Below the pieces are notes generated by a model, which saw only the letters and a list, made by a program, of their open reading frames with translations, did not search any database and was not told where the DNA came from. A program made the translations under genes and the position numbers. 64,000 nucleotides of DNA from the NCBI GenBank assembly GCA_965153455.1, contig OZ234496.1:6333207-6397206 (forward strand), given 5' to 3'. Of this stretch, positions 34,771 through 47,378 are shown piece by piece; position 1 is the first letter of the stretch; the number at the start of each line of letters is the position of its first letter. This DNA comes from Sphagnum compactum (taxonomy: Eukaryota; Bryophyta; Sphagnopsida; Sphagnales).

Positions 34771-34815
34771 GTAAGTATCAAGTAACCAGCTACTTGCTGC
34801 TTACTTGATACTTAC
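34771..34815. repeat. Near-perfect 20-bp hairpin ending two bases before the BURP start codon
   Basis: GTAAGTATCAAGTAA (34771-34785) is exactly inverted at 34801-34815. Inside it, CAGC/GCTG extends the stem after one C-C mismatch, leaving a 5-nt loop TACTT. The proposed BURP ATG is at 34818, so in RNA the stem would sit in the 5' leader. Confidence 0.75.
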
Positions 34816-34817
34816 GA

Positions 34818-36149
34818 ATGTTTGGATTGGGAGTTGTTGCTGTTCTTCTTGTGGGGATGCTGGTACACACTTTACCCCGTCTGCAGTCACAAGTTCCATT
34901 AGACAAGTGAAGAATCTTGAATCTTAAAGTGAAGCAATATTCGTCTTGCTACAAGCTGCTGAGGATAAAGAATCCATGCTAGGAGGTACATTGGGTTATT
35001 TGTATAGATGCAGATTGATTGATTGTATTTTGTATATGGCAGGCCTACATGAGCATCAGCTTGATTCGGTGACCGTCGTAGCAGCGGCTCGCACACCTGC
35101 ATTCATATTCTGGGAGCGGATGTTACCATCAGTTTCGATTCCTTCAACTCTGAAAGTTTCTCTGTCCCCAATGGAGGGTACTACCACAGCGGATGAATAT
35201 GCAGCTGTTGTCAAGAGCGCAATGAACTTTCCTACTACGGGCGCCATGTCCTGTAATGTTGCTGGACTTATATGTGATGAGGACATTGACATACATTCTT
35301 ACGCAACAAAAGCTGCCCATGCCACCAGTACTACTACCACCACACAGGGTCACAAACATGTCTCCCGTGCTATAGGCATCACTACCATCAACGACTTCCA
35401 ACTGGATTTCTTTCTTGAAGAACAGCTTGAGAGCGGAGAGTATATGCACTTGGCTGACAACCTCTTCAATCCGATCCCTCTTCGAACTTTCCAACCCAAT
35501 AATGTCGCTGAGACCTTTCCTGCTCTAACAACAGCCAACTTGCCAGAGCTACTCGCTGCATTCAACATTGGCAAGAACACAAGAATGGCAGCCATCATGG
35601 CGACTGCAACTTACCTTTGCCAAAGCCCTGCATTGCCTGGTGAACAGACAGCTTGCCCAACTTCAGTCAGAAGCAATGGCTGCCTTTGTTGCCTCAGAGG
35701 TGGGTGACAAAGTGGAAGTTCTGTCTACCGGAGGAGCCCCTACTTCAGCTCCAACAACAAAGGCACCGGTTAAGATCCTGAGCTTCAAAAAGAGAAGCTT
35801 GGGGGAGGGCAAGAATATAGTCGTCTGCCACAACATCATGTTTCCCTCCCAGCTGTACTACTGCCATCATGTGACAGGAACTAAGGTTGTGCAAGCTGCC
35901 TTGGGAGCTTCAGATGGTTCTATTACTCATGGTGTAGCCATCTGTCACATGGACACAACATTGTGGGCCTCTGAGCACCCTGCATTTGCAGCTTTGGATA
36001 TTCCTAGTGGAGCTGAGGCTTGCCACTGGAACATCCAGCATGACCTCATTTGGATCCAAACAGAGTACCGGCTGCTGGTTGAATATCAGAATCATTTCAA
36101 GCAGCTGATCTCTTCATTGCTGCACCAGCTAAAAATTTATATTCTGTGA
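34818..36149 (+). pseudogene. BURP-domain protein gene with a single-base frameshift
   Basis: BURP proteins are plant-specific, usually secreted or cell-wall-associated proteins (RD22/USP/PG1beta groups). A short first exon from ATG 34818 encodes a signal peptide, MFGLGVVAVLLVGMLVHTLP. The large exon starts near 35043-35060 (TPAFIFWERMLPSVSIPS, like the family's 'YW...LP.TP.P') and reads to about 35665 (FPALTTANLPELLAAFNI). It then needs a 1-base shift near 35660-35672 to continue EAMAAFVASEVGDKVEVLST. The BURP signature is intact: CH at 35826, 35862, 35943 and 36021, spaced CHX10CHX25CHX24CH, then X8W. The C-terminus runs about 28 residues past the usual end. A donor after 34892 with an acceptor at 35058-35059 keeps phase, but the splice is uncertain. 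The frameshift may be a real lesion or an assembly error. Confidence 0.8.
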
Positions 36150-39100
36150 TGCATGCATGTTGTTCAACCTCATATTGTGATATTAAGCTGTCTACAGTAG
36201 ACACCTTAATATTGTGATACACCTAACTGGGGCATGGATGTCGAATAAGGAATCCCCAAATAGATATATGACAGACAGACATGGGACCTTTTACACTAAA
36301 TTTTTTGTCCAAGTTTTTTAGGAAGGAAGTCAGAGATGTAAGTATGGTAGCAATTACAGGCTTTATAATTTGTCATGACCTACTTCTAAGAACATTATGG
36401 TCTCTGATGTTTTCTACCATTGAAGTCTTGTGCAAATCATCCAAAGCTTAGTCCTTTATTTACCTCATTTCTTTATTTTTGCAAGACATGTTTGTCTGCA
36501 CTATTATTCTTGCAATGCACTGAGAAGATGGAAGTATTTATAAGAGTTTTATCATATTATTTCCCTGGGCTGTACAAAAAATTGGTGCATTGAATTCTAT
36601 CATGTGTATTTCTGACATGTGCTCATTTTTCTTGCTCTACTTTAATAGGATACTTTGAGGATTTCCCTCTGTCTGTTCATGTACAATTGTTTTGTGATTT
36701 CAGTTGGTGCTGTTGGGGAAAGATACTTAAACTTTTTATATGGTTGTCAATGAATACTTTCAAGCTTGGGTAATTTGTAGCTGTTTTCAGTCCAGTGCTT
36801 TTGTAATTTAATTGAATTCCGTATAACAAAAACAACTCAAAATTCAATATCTCTCAAACCCTAAAATTTCCAAGTCACCTCCAAGAAATCTCATTTCATC
36901 ACCCTGGGCTGTGCAACAATACGAAGAGCGTGCCCAAATTCTCCTATAATTGATTCAAATGAACTTTCATTGGAAAAATTGTTCAATATTCAAGAACTTC
37001 ACCGGAAGTTGAAACATTACGAAACCAACTCGGTGCACCCCTACTCATCGACTGCTTTTCGACAATACCAAGAGCGTTGCAAGAGGCGCCGCGGCTTGGG
37101 AGATCTCCATGTGACAAACAAACAAAACAAAACAAACTACCTTCCTTCATAGATAAATTACACCCTTACTGTGATTGAAGTATTTACTGAAGCATGTAAG
37201 GGAGAGACAACAGAAAGATGTAGTTTTTATTTGGTCTTATACTTTGAGGAATGTTCACCAAATGCTACTCTGGACTGTGAGTTCATTCTTGGGGGGACTT
37301 CATGGAACATTTCCAATTTTAACTGTTGCTGATGTGGACTTGCTACAAAGGACAAAACCATTCCAGGATGAGCCACTTGTTCTAACTTCTGTTTAACAGC
37401 ATTTTGGCAATCGTGATCATTAGCTTTCTTATAACTATTTCATGTTTGGACAGAAAACAAAACCCGCCAAAAGACAGCCCTGTGCCTGGATGGCCTTGCT
37501 TCATTTGTCTCCAATCTCTTTGAATCCTTGCAATTGTTTGCATAGTACATAGGATGGTTGCTTCAAGCTTGGTTTGATTGTTGTCATTGATTCCAATGAC
37601 AACTTTCTCAAATATAATTGACAAAGCTGATTTTATTGGAGATACAGTTCAAAGTGCCGGTCTAACCCTAGAAACTCTAGCTCTGCCAGATGAAAAAACA
37701 CTCCATATAGTGGCAACACGCTAATTCTGAAGCATTGGATCATTAGGTTCAAACAAGCCTTCCAACAACAAAAAACACATATGCAAAGTCAGCATGAGAA
37801 TTTGCAGATACAAGTAGGCATGTCAGAAAGAGGGGCAACTCAGGGGTCAGATGCAGATCAGCATTGGATATGAAACATGCAGTGGTTCAATTTGAGAGAG
37901 GGACAGTAAGGTCCAACACCTTGCCTCTGTGAAAAGAAAGTACAGCAACACCTCTGTCACCCACAATGCCCTCAAAGAATCAAACGAGTCAATGAAAAAG
38001 TGATCCTGGTAAATGATATAAAGAAATATGCATTTCCCATCTGCAGCATGATAACACTTGCAAATGGCAGTAGTTCCACCCTACTCTGAAGATTGGCATA
38101 CAAAGAGGTAAGGCCTCAGTTTACTTTTCTTAACAAAACCGATGTAGCCGAAGGCAAGGCCATGAAGGACCAGGAAGTGCAATAAATCTCATGGATGCTG
38201 CAAACAAGGATGAACAGGAGAACATGATAAGATGCAGAAGAGAATCTGGTCCTCTGGCACCCAGGTTGCATCCTAAACAAACTGTGCCTAGAGGTTCGAG
38301 ATACCAAAATTTTCCATGAACACAAGGTGCTTGAATTCTATATCATAATGACGTGTCAGAGATTTCTGTGTTTTGGGAGGCACCTTAAATCGTAAGATTC
38401 CTCCTGACATGGGGACGTTTCTGGGTGGGCTCTTACACTTCTTAAGGGCATGCTGTTTTTTTCTGGGTGCAATGAGAGGATCTTGACTGTCAGATCTTGC
38501 ATGACAGGTTCACATGTAAGGCCATGGACAGGGGTGTTACCAGAATAAGGTGCTGCTGCCTTGGGTGGGTGCCTTACTCTGGCAATGCCCCCATCAGTGG
38601 GCCTTACCTACCACTTATTTCAGTTTTTCCCAGCTTTGTACACAGGTCTCTGGTCAGTATGTACAGTGAACCTATGTACAATAGAACATGTCAATTTGAA
38701 GGAGAAATAGTCTGAAGCATTCATTCATAATCACAATCTTGTAACTATATGTGCCGGATATTATCACTTCACAGGCAAAAGTGTAAACATGTGTACATAA
38801 AATTGCAGGCCATTTGAAAACACTCAATTGTGAAACATTGAGCTGCCACCTGCCTGGTGGACAGGAGATAAAATGACCAGGAACAGTATGATATATTATA
38901 GGAAATCCTCGAACTGTTCCATCTACATTTTGAAGGATCTTAGGAGAGATGAAACAAAGGGTTATTTCTTCCTCCCAATTTCATCATGACATGAAAGATG
39001 GGGAAGAAAAGAAGGAGAATTTGCCCCTTTGTCATTCACTACTAGAGCAGGTGGGCTTGCATTCGTACGTTGCAAATGAGTTTGATTTTGAAACGCAATA

Positions 39101-40740
39101 GTGGAGACTCTAGAAACATTCATTGGAGGTATAAATGCCGCCAACATGAAAAAGCTTTGAATTTGGTGTCAACGACAAATAAACCCTAATAAAAACTCAT
39201 TTCGTGCAATAAATACTTGATACCTTTCATATGAAAGGTATTTCTCATCTTCTTTGTCCAAACACCATTCATTCATCCATGGATGTATACATGATCAGCA
39301 ATGTGATGACATGCTAATGAACTTCATCCATTTATCTAAAGGCTATACAAACAGCCTTTGTCCAAGTGAGCTCAAACTTTTGAAGCCCTTCTTTTGCATT
39401 TGGTTTCTTACTTGGATACAAAAGGGAAATGCAGGAAAATTTTCCTCCTGGTTATGCTGGCCATGTGCTTTTTTGGAAATTTCAGTTTAATTTAACTGAT
39501 TCAGAAAGTAAACAAAAAAACTGATGAGTAAAAGAAAAGAGAAAAAATTACTTGGTTTGGAACAATGACAAAAGGTAGTGGGTAAATGGCAGGTGTGCTA
39601 TTTTTCGAATTTTCCTTTTGAAGTGCATTAGAGATTGTAACAAGCACATCCAGGTCGTAACTGCACTGTTATTGACTTGTTCCAAGTTATAAAACCCAGT
39701 AGAAACACAAAGTGAATGCAAGTTATTTACAGTTTGAAAACATTCCATGATTTTGATTGCCTATACTTGCATGATTCATGAGAGACTGATGTTCTCAATC
39801 TCACATCCCAACATATTTAATTAATTCAACATCACTGATTTATCCAATTTTTCATTTCACATACAAACTCATATTTGAAAATATATATTATCAATGTGAG
39901 TACTTGAATGGAAGTGTTATTCATTGTTTTCCCACGAGTGGTGATGGCAGTCACACCAAGGGTACTTTGTCAGATACTAAGTAGCAAAATTTCATCTTGC
40001 AATCTGCAGCAAAAATTATAGCTGAAATATGGTCTTGTGTGGAGCATCCAGAAGAGGCATAGCTAGTCAGAATGTCTTATTTCAAAAACTTGGATCTAAG
40101 AGCAACTGAACATCAGGTAACCACAGCATTTGTTGCCTGTATGCTATGTTGTGAACTTGAAGGAATTTTGGAGTCAATATAGATTCCACAGCTGGGGACC
40201 TAAACAAGCTTGACCTGGAGAAGACACAAATTGGGCAGAACTTCTCCCACTCATTTCTTTGAGACCACTCTTTTCACACATGGAACAGTAGTGGACTGCA
40301 TATGAAATCTAATGCCTCCTAAAAAACAGGAGGCACACCTTATGCCTTCAGGAGCACCCCTTACACCTACCACCACCTTATCCTAGGCCCCTTATTTTTG
40401 GAATGCCATTACCTTGACACCTTAACACACACACAAAAAGACCCTGTCACATAGTCAGATCACTCCACCATCCATTGTTGTCTTCTGTTTGCACCAGCAA
40501 GTTATTGCCTATATTGTTGGACATAATGAGTTGGTACCACCTTTACTTGGAAAAACATCAATTTGCTTTTCATCTGAAGGTGGCAAAACATAGCCTATCT
40601 CATCAATTGTGCCAGTATTTAAAGATGAGATAGTCCTGGTGACTTCAGCTGCCATACTAAAACTACCAGACAAGCCATCTAAAACATAATCAAAATATAA
40701 TCTCCAATGGTCTTAACCAGCAAGAAAATTACATTGTTTT
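36150..40740. other. No gene recognised, 4.6 kb between the BURP and NFD4-like genes
   Basis: Short open stretches occur (for example 36970-37152 and 39254-39490), but none shows a domain or conserved motif. 38520-38620 and 40320-40420 share GGTG..TTAC and GGAATGCC-type phrases with 25990-26110, suggesting an old dispersed repeat. Confidence 0.4.
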
Positions 40741-40750
40741 TCAACCAAAC

Positions 40751-40795
40751 CTACCCTAAATCCTAAACCCTAGCCCCTAAGCCCTAAACCTACCT
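40751..40795 (+). repeat. Degenerate interstitial telomere-like repeat
   Basis: CTACCCTAAATCCTAAACCC followed by TAGCCCCTAAGCCCTAAACC gives about six degenerate units of the plant telomere motif CCCTAAA. It lies about 80 bp beyond the stop codon of the NFD4-like gene. Confidence 0.7.
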
Positions 40796-40871
40796 ACAGG
40801 TGTGAAGGATGCTACAAACGGATAGTTAAACTTGTGACCCAACCAAAATTGGAAAACGCTACCTATCCAAG

Positions 40872-43511
40872 TCAAGGAAGTGATTGTACATGATTTGCAC
40901 TTTGCAACTTTTGATGTACGTGATGGTAGAGATGTTTTGTTCGGATCAACAGGAACCAACTGATGAAACACCCAAAAAGACACACACATGCAAGGATGAT
41001 GAAAGTGAGGCGGAAGCAGTGAGCTCCATGACATAACAGAGGCCCAGGGTCTCCAATGCCCATTATAACTCTCCTCTCCATCTGGTGCACATCATGCTCC
41101 TTCTTTGCTTCAATGTCATAAAGGTATCCAGCAACCTTTACTGACAAGACATATGCACCAACTGGACTTGCCACTCCCAAGGTGTTGAACAGTGTCCCAA
41201 AGTGGCTAAAACCGAAAATTTCAGAGGTTATTGCAGGCATGAGTGTCCATTGAGCTCCATAGCATAAACCCACAATGATGGAGCCTACATAAAGTGAGCC
41301 TGGAAAGGCAGTTGCCATTACAAGATGTCCCCCACACAGTATTGCCTGCACAATGTATTTAGTGTCAGGCACCTCCAGGGGGTTTAAATCATCTGAAGTT
41401 TGGTGTGTGTTCTGTGTTTCAGATTCATGAAACAAACTACAACATACAAAACATTGAGTCAAAAGACTCACCAGTGAGAGTGCCAGGCAAAACGTTCTTG
41501 GAATGTCTTTGGAATGGAGGACAAGCTCTGAAATATACCCTCCTCCGAACCGACCAAGAAAGTTCCAGATGCTGAGTAATGAAACAAGAGTGCTGATTTG
41601 AACTTGTGTGTACCCCAAGGACAACCCAATTTGACCCATGTTATCCATGGCAGTTGTCCCTGAGCCCATGGAACATATCATGATCATTAGCAGTAACCAG
41701 AAGTCAAATGACACAAAAGCCTCCATCACTGTATGCTCTTCCCCTCTCTGTGGAGTTTTCCTGGAATATTCCGCACCTGCAAAAGCAACATCAACTGACT
41801 ATTATTGGGACTATCACAATCTGGTGAAATCACTTACACAGCTCCTGATATACCTATCAAAGGAGACACAGAGGAGAGATTCAGTAGTAAGGAGGAAGTG
41901 TCTCACCAAACTTTCATCAGGTCCTTCAATCGGTTTCTCAAAATTAGGGTTTATGCAAATCGTTCATTGCAATTTGTGTCAGATTTAGGGCTGACCATTG
42001 CAGCTATATTGTCAGATGTTCAAAACTATTCAACTGTTGGCAGTTAGAGCTCATGGAATGCCACCCATGGTAGAACAATTAATCTTACCATATTAGAGAG
42101 CCTGTAGCATGAGGATGTATTGAACTACCAAGAACCTCCAATTGATCACCTGACTGCAAGTCCATTACATAACCTGATCTACCTTCTCTGTTGACAACTT
42201 GGGTTGGACTAACATCTTCAGAACTACTGGAAACAAGCTGGAATCTGTTTCACAGTGACTCTAGATGATGTTGCTTGATTGTCTGTGTGGCAGCATATCC
42301 TGAAGGAACAGTAACTTACTTGTTAGGCCAGCTTCTGATGGAGAAGGTTCTTTCACAGATCCTGGAATTGAGGTATTGTGGCTCCTGTTGCAGGATTGAA
42401 TGTCACCATCTCCCAAATGATCATAGCAGTCTGTCAAGTCTGCTACTGAAAACTCTCGATCCACTGCTGGCACAAATGGTGAACCAGGAAATGAATTTGA
42501 TCTCAAGCTTTCATGGACATCAAGCAGAGGCTCCTTAAGTCTGAGCTGGTCATTATAGGTTTTGATCTCAAAATTGATAACAACTCCAAAGTGGAGAAAA
42601 AGAAGAGAAAGAATCACAACACATATCACCAGGCTCACAGCAGAGCTGCCTATTAATACAACATTCTGCAGTATGATCACCCCCATGAGATACACTGCCA
42701 ATAGGATTGAAACCAAAGAGAATAGATTGAAGTTCCCTCCAGCTTCCTGATCTTGCACCAGATCTTCTTCACTGGCAGGTATGGGCCTGATGACTGCCAT
42801 GAATAGCAGGGACACCGAAGCTGGCAGACATGCGGCCATCAGTAGAAAAGACTTCGGGTCACTGGGGTGAAGACCATAGAATAGCTGTGTCATTATGGCA
42901 GCCCCCAGTCCGACAAACCCCTGCAAGAACTCCAGCCAGGAATATGCACACTTAAAATCATACAAGGAATTTTTTCTTCATGAAAGGGATGTAATGGGTT
43001 TCATCAATCAGCTGGTAGCAACAAAAACAATTACTAAAGAAGAGAAAATAAGATGCACCTTCATAAGGCCAATGACCATACCCCTGTTGTTCGGGAAGTT
43101 CTTGACACAAGTGACCACTACCGCTGTGGTGAAGAAAGTGACACTGTTGGTGGCAACACACATGAAGGCACACATTTGCCAGAGAGGAGGAGGAGCGATC
43201 CGAGCAGTGACGGCAAGCCACATCATGAGATACCCAAACACGCTCTGCACAGCACCAATGGCGAGCACCAACCATGGCGGCGCCACATCGTACACCAAGC
43301 CCGACACTATACCAACAGACGCTCCCAAGGTCTTGAATACTGCGATCGTGTTCAAAGTCTCCTGGTCGTAACCCATCGCAATCTTCAGGCTTTGTGAGTA
43401 GATCCCAAAACTGTAGGATGTCCCTCCCGTGCTTTGGATCCAGATTCCTGCGGCTACTACAAACCACCTGCTGGTCACCACTTGCCTCGCCAATTCCCTG
43501 CAGCTCCCCAT
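40872..43511 (-). CDS. Nodulin-like / NFD4-type major facilitator transporter (3 exons, intact)
   Basis: A membrane protein of the Nodulin-like MFS family, named after Arabidopsis NUCLEAR FUSION DEFECTIVE 4; the substrate is unknown. Exons on the minus strand: 43511-43059, 42920-42320, 41776-40872, giving 652 residues with phases 0 and 1 matching and GT-AG borders. Exon 1 has the family opening RWFVVAAGIWIQSTGGTSYS FG and the N-terminal helices, with FPNNRGMVIGLMK just before the first intron. Exon 2 continues GFVGLGAAIMTQLFYG, further helices and an acidic hydrophilic loop. Exon 3 has DFWLLLMIMICSMGSGTTAM, DNMGQIGLSLGY, GRFGGGYISE and CHGAHCFRLTFIILACVC. About 12 membrane segments are visible. 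It is slightly longer than the usual 540-600 residues, mostly in the central loop. No stop or frameshift was found. Confidence 0.92.
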
Positions 43512-46500
43512 GCCTAATTTCTAACAGCTGCGTATAAATTACCAGACTGACAGAGTGCCGTTTCCAATCTTCAAATTTCCAAAATGCCCGCTTCCTTCTC
43601 GGAGATGGGGTAGTAATTGAGAAAATCGGCCGCTTGCTGGCTTTGCTTGCTTCCTTATCGAAGATCATTGGGGTACTTTGGAAAACAAAACACTACGCTT
43701 CGTTTTAGAAGATGGGTACTAATTTCAAACGGAAATAGCATGACTGCCACAATCAATCAACCTTCAAGAACTCGAACTGAATTCCTTCCACGCCTTCGAT
43801 AATATCTCATCACCATGCGTAGTTCTCCGTTAGCGCTAACGACCGACGCAGACATATCAGTTGGTGCAGTCCAAACGGACTCGGCAAAAAAACGCATGGA
43901 ATGATTCCAAACGACTCGTTCCAATTCCGCTCTGGACGAAAAATTCCCACCCATTTTTTCAAATCTCGCCAATTCTACACTGTATTCTATAGTGTAATTC
44001 TGCAACTCCCTTTATCACCCCATTTAATACATTGGAATTTCGTCTTTGTCGTACTCTCGTCTGCAACTAGCTACCAAGGCACGCTACTGGGCCTCTTTTA
44101 AGTCCAGGTTCATTGAATTAATTGTCGACATGGCCTTCTTTCCTTCAATGAATAAACTTTTCTTAACTTGGAAATTACTAGTAAGCCAAGGTACCAGGAA
44201 CCGGTTTTGGGGGTCGTATTCAAGCAGTTTTTTTTAGGTTGTTTCGTGTCACTGTTTTTTGATGAGGGTGATTTGTTGTTTCCTGTCACTTTTTTCTTTT
44301 TTTGGTTGTTTCGTGTTTCTTTCTTCTTGAAAAGTCAGTCAATAATCAACAGCCGGCTCCACTTTTGGTTATAACACTTTCACTTGCAATGTGAATCAAT
44401 TATACAACACTTGATATGTGGAAGAGCCTTGACAGAACCAACTGCCATCTTTGGCAGAGGTGGCAGCTGGCCCTACTGGGTTCACCACGGTTAGCAGGTG
44501 GAGGGCGCTCAGTACTTAACCTAGGCAAGATACACAATATGTAAGCTTGAGGTGGATTGGGTTCTAATGCAAGCTAGCGACCTACCCACGCAAGGAACGG
44601 GCTTCACAAGTTTCAGCCATTATTGCCACCAGGGATATTTCTTACCCAGTGTAAAAGCACTCACAGAAAATTTTCATCCCCAGCAACCTGTGGGGGCAGG
44701 TTTACCATATGACCAAAAACATTAGTAGAAATTCTCTATCTCTAGTAACCCGGGGAGGAGTTCACATCATGTAAAAACTAAAAACCTCTTAGATTTTTTG
44801 TAGTGTAACTGGAGGGTACGCTACTGCACAATTATTCCTCCACCCCATAAGTGGGCACTCTGTGTTCACAAGGTGCTTTATGAAAAGCATAAAGTCGATA
44901 CCAAAATGTAAAGCAGGCAATAGCACTACCAAATGAGGCTTGCATTTGGCTCTTGCCTCCTTGGATTTTACCCTACATGTAAAGATCCACAATTTCTTTT
45001 TGCATTGTATTATCACTCTTACACCTCACATGCAATTCACTATTGCTTTCTTTCAATTTCATAAGATACCCATGTGGCCTTGAAATAATTCCATTGATTT
45101 CTAGGGTTCATAGTGTGAATATGGGATTATCTATCTTTGTTTATGCGCCAACAACCAACTTGTATTTTGTTTTTTATCGTTCACTTGACTGTGCTGCAAT
45201 TTGTGAAAGTTGTGGCAATGGCGTGTGTCATTAAGGAGCGAAGCTTTTGGGATAAAACTTAGCTATTATTTTATTTTGATGTGTGTGTGGTTGTAGGGAC
45301 TTTGGAGCTAGAAATGGAATGATGGAAGGGAGCATAAAAGGTAGAATGTGGAGACAATAAGTACCAAATTTCCAACTTAGTGGAGGTTTTGAAGGTCACA
45401 AAGGAGTTTGTTGGGAGTGATTAAGTGTGTTTTTGCTTTAGCACATCCAAAGGAAGAATACCTTCATGTGAGGATTTTTTTGCTCATGCATCAAAAAATT
45501 TAATTTTCATTGCGCAAAGGAAGAGACATAGGGTAGATGGGTCTAATTAGGTTTAGGAACATCAATGGAGCTAATGACAAGCTCTAGGGATAAAAAAAGG
45601 GGCTAGTCTATTTGTGGCAATTTTTGTCCAAGTTATGTTCATCCCAATTTGTTGGCAACGTTGTTTTTGTGAATAGTTAGGGATCAAGTACCTAGTTTTA
45701 TGGGAACTTTAGGCATAGTTTTGGGTTACTAAGAATTTCTAAAGTGCAAATTGCTGATCATTTTCAAGGATCCAATTTGCTTAGGACCCGTGTTTGTTAA
45801 TATCTTCTTTGTTCTAGTTATAAGGAAGGCAACATACAATTTTTTTTGGGATGTAATAAAGGGCGAACAAAGATTGTGTGAGATGTTTAAATGATTGCCA
45901 CATCATAAGACCGCAGTATTCCAATTGAAAGGATATTAGATTGACCTTATCCATTTGATGTTCTTAGGTCAGAGTTGATATTTTGCTCCACATATTATAA
46001 TGTGTTTCTATTCCAAAAATGATCTTCAGGTTTTAAGTTTTTTCATTGTATTCTTAGGGATGAATGCTTATGGCAAACTTTAATCATTTTAACAAGTGAA
46101 GATGTTATGTCCTTCTTTTTTGTTACACCTAGATTGTAATGTTATCCCTTTTGAAAAATAACATAGGAAAAAATGAATTTATGATTTTTCATTGCCATGT
46201 CGCGAGACTATTTATTGAGGAACTATGTTTCTTGTCTACTCATGCTGCACTAATGGTTGTTGGTTCACTCTAGTCCTTTTGGCAAGAGATAAAACATGAA
46301 ACTAATGTTGACAAGTTTCTTTTTTTCATAACTTCTAGGTAGGTTATTGTGACGAATTCTTGCACACCTTCAACATATAGATATGCACTCACAAAACCCG
46401 CTTAGAAGTGGAACTACTATGTAATTATAGTTTAACAAATACGGTGGTTCAAGGTAATGCAATGAAGCTCACTAAAAATCAATGCGTTGTGTCCACTTGG

Positions 46501-46790
46501 AAGATACAAAGACATTGTGGGAGAATCATAACTCACCATGATGGAATATGAAGGGCATTATGTTGACGTTCATTCAATGTCACGCTTGATGGTTGAACCA
46601 TTTTTGTTCCATTCGTCATAACATCTACATACAACTTCATAATCTAACATGCATTGGATTTTTGAAAATGTTAATTTAAAAGGAGCCATGTTACAAAATC
46701 TTATAAATTTTTAATTTTTTTTTTATCAAGAGTTAAGCCTTGGGACTAAACATCACTTGCTTAGATTGAGGAAAAAACAGACAAATTCAA
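43512..46790. other. Upstream flank of the NFD4-like gene and gene-free DNA
   Basis: The first few hundred bases should hold the transporter's promoter (read on the minus strand), but no element can be assigned with confidence. The rest is AT-rich and has no recognisable gene, RNA or element. Confidence 0.45.
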
Positions 46791-47378
46791 CCCCCTCTAC
46801 TTCTGGCAAGTGTAGCTCCCTCACAGCACACCCGATGATGCTAACATTTGCAAAGAACCTTTTACACCTCCTAAACAAGAACTATTTTAAATTTGGCACA
46901 AATCCAACGGTGGATTTGGGAGGAACAACTATTTGAAACAAAATTCCAGAGGCTTTGTCATGAAAATCCTTCCATGAACTCCACTACAAACACCCTCTAC
47001 TTCCGGCAAGTGTAGCTCCCTCACAGCACATCTGATGATGCTGACATTTGCAGAGAACCTTTTACACCTCCTAAATAAGAACTATTTTAAATTTGGCACA
47101 AATCCAACGGTGGATTGGGGAGGAACAACTATTTGAAACAAAATTCCAGAGGCTTTGTCATGGAAATCCTTCCATGAACTCCACTACAAACACCCTCTAC
47201 TTCCGGCAAGTGTAGCTCCCTCACAGCACATTTGATGATGTTGAAATTTGGACAGAACCTTTTACACCTCCTAAACAAGAACTATTTTAAGTTTGGCACA
47301 AATCCAACGGTGGATTTGGGAAGAAAAACTATTTGAAACAAAACTCCAGAGGCTTTGTCATGGAAATCCTTCCATGTT
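46791..47378 (+). repeat. Three tandem copies of a 200-bp repeat
   Basis: The marker CTCTACTTC falls at 46795, 46995 and 47195, an exact 200-bp period. Each copy includes GGCAAGTGTAGCTCCCTCAC, CCTTTTACACCTCCTAAA, AATCCAACGGTGGAT and AATCCTTCCATG. The copies differ by only a few substitutions; the third ends early near 47378. No reading frame persists through the array. Confidence 0.9.

Noticed and set aside
34946-36149. Two overlapping genes in different frames at the BURP locus
   Set aside because: The two frames encode consecutive, non-overlapping parts of one BURP protein, so one frameshifted gene is simpler.
42895-43397. Plus-strand ORFs opposite the transporter exons
   Set aside because: They are shadows of the NFD4-like coding strand and show no independent motif.
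46791-47378. CRISPR-like array
   Set aside because: The repeats are contiguous 200-bp units without spacers, in a plant nuclear context.
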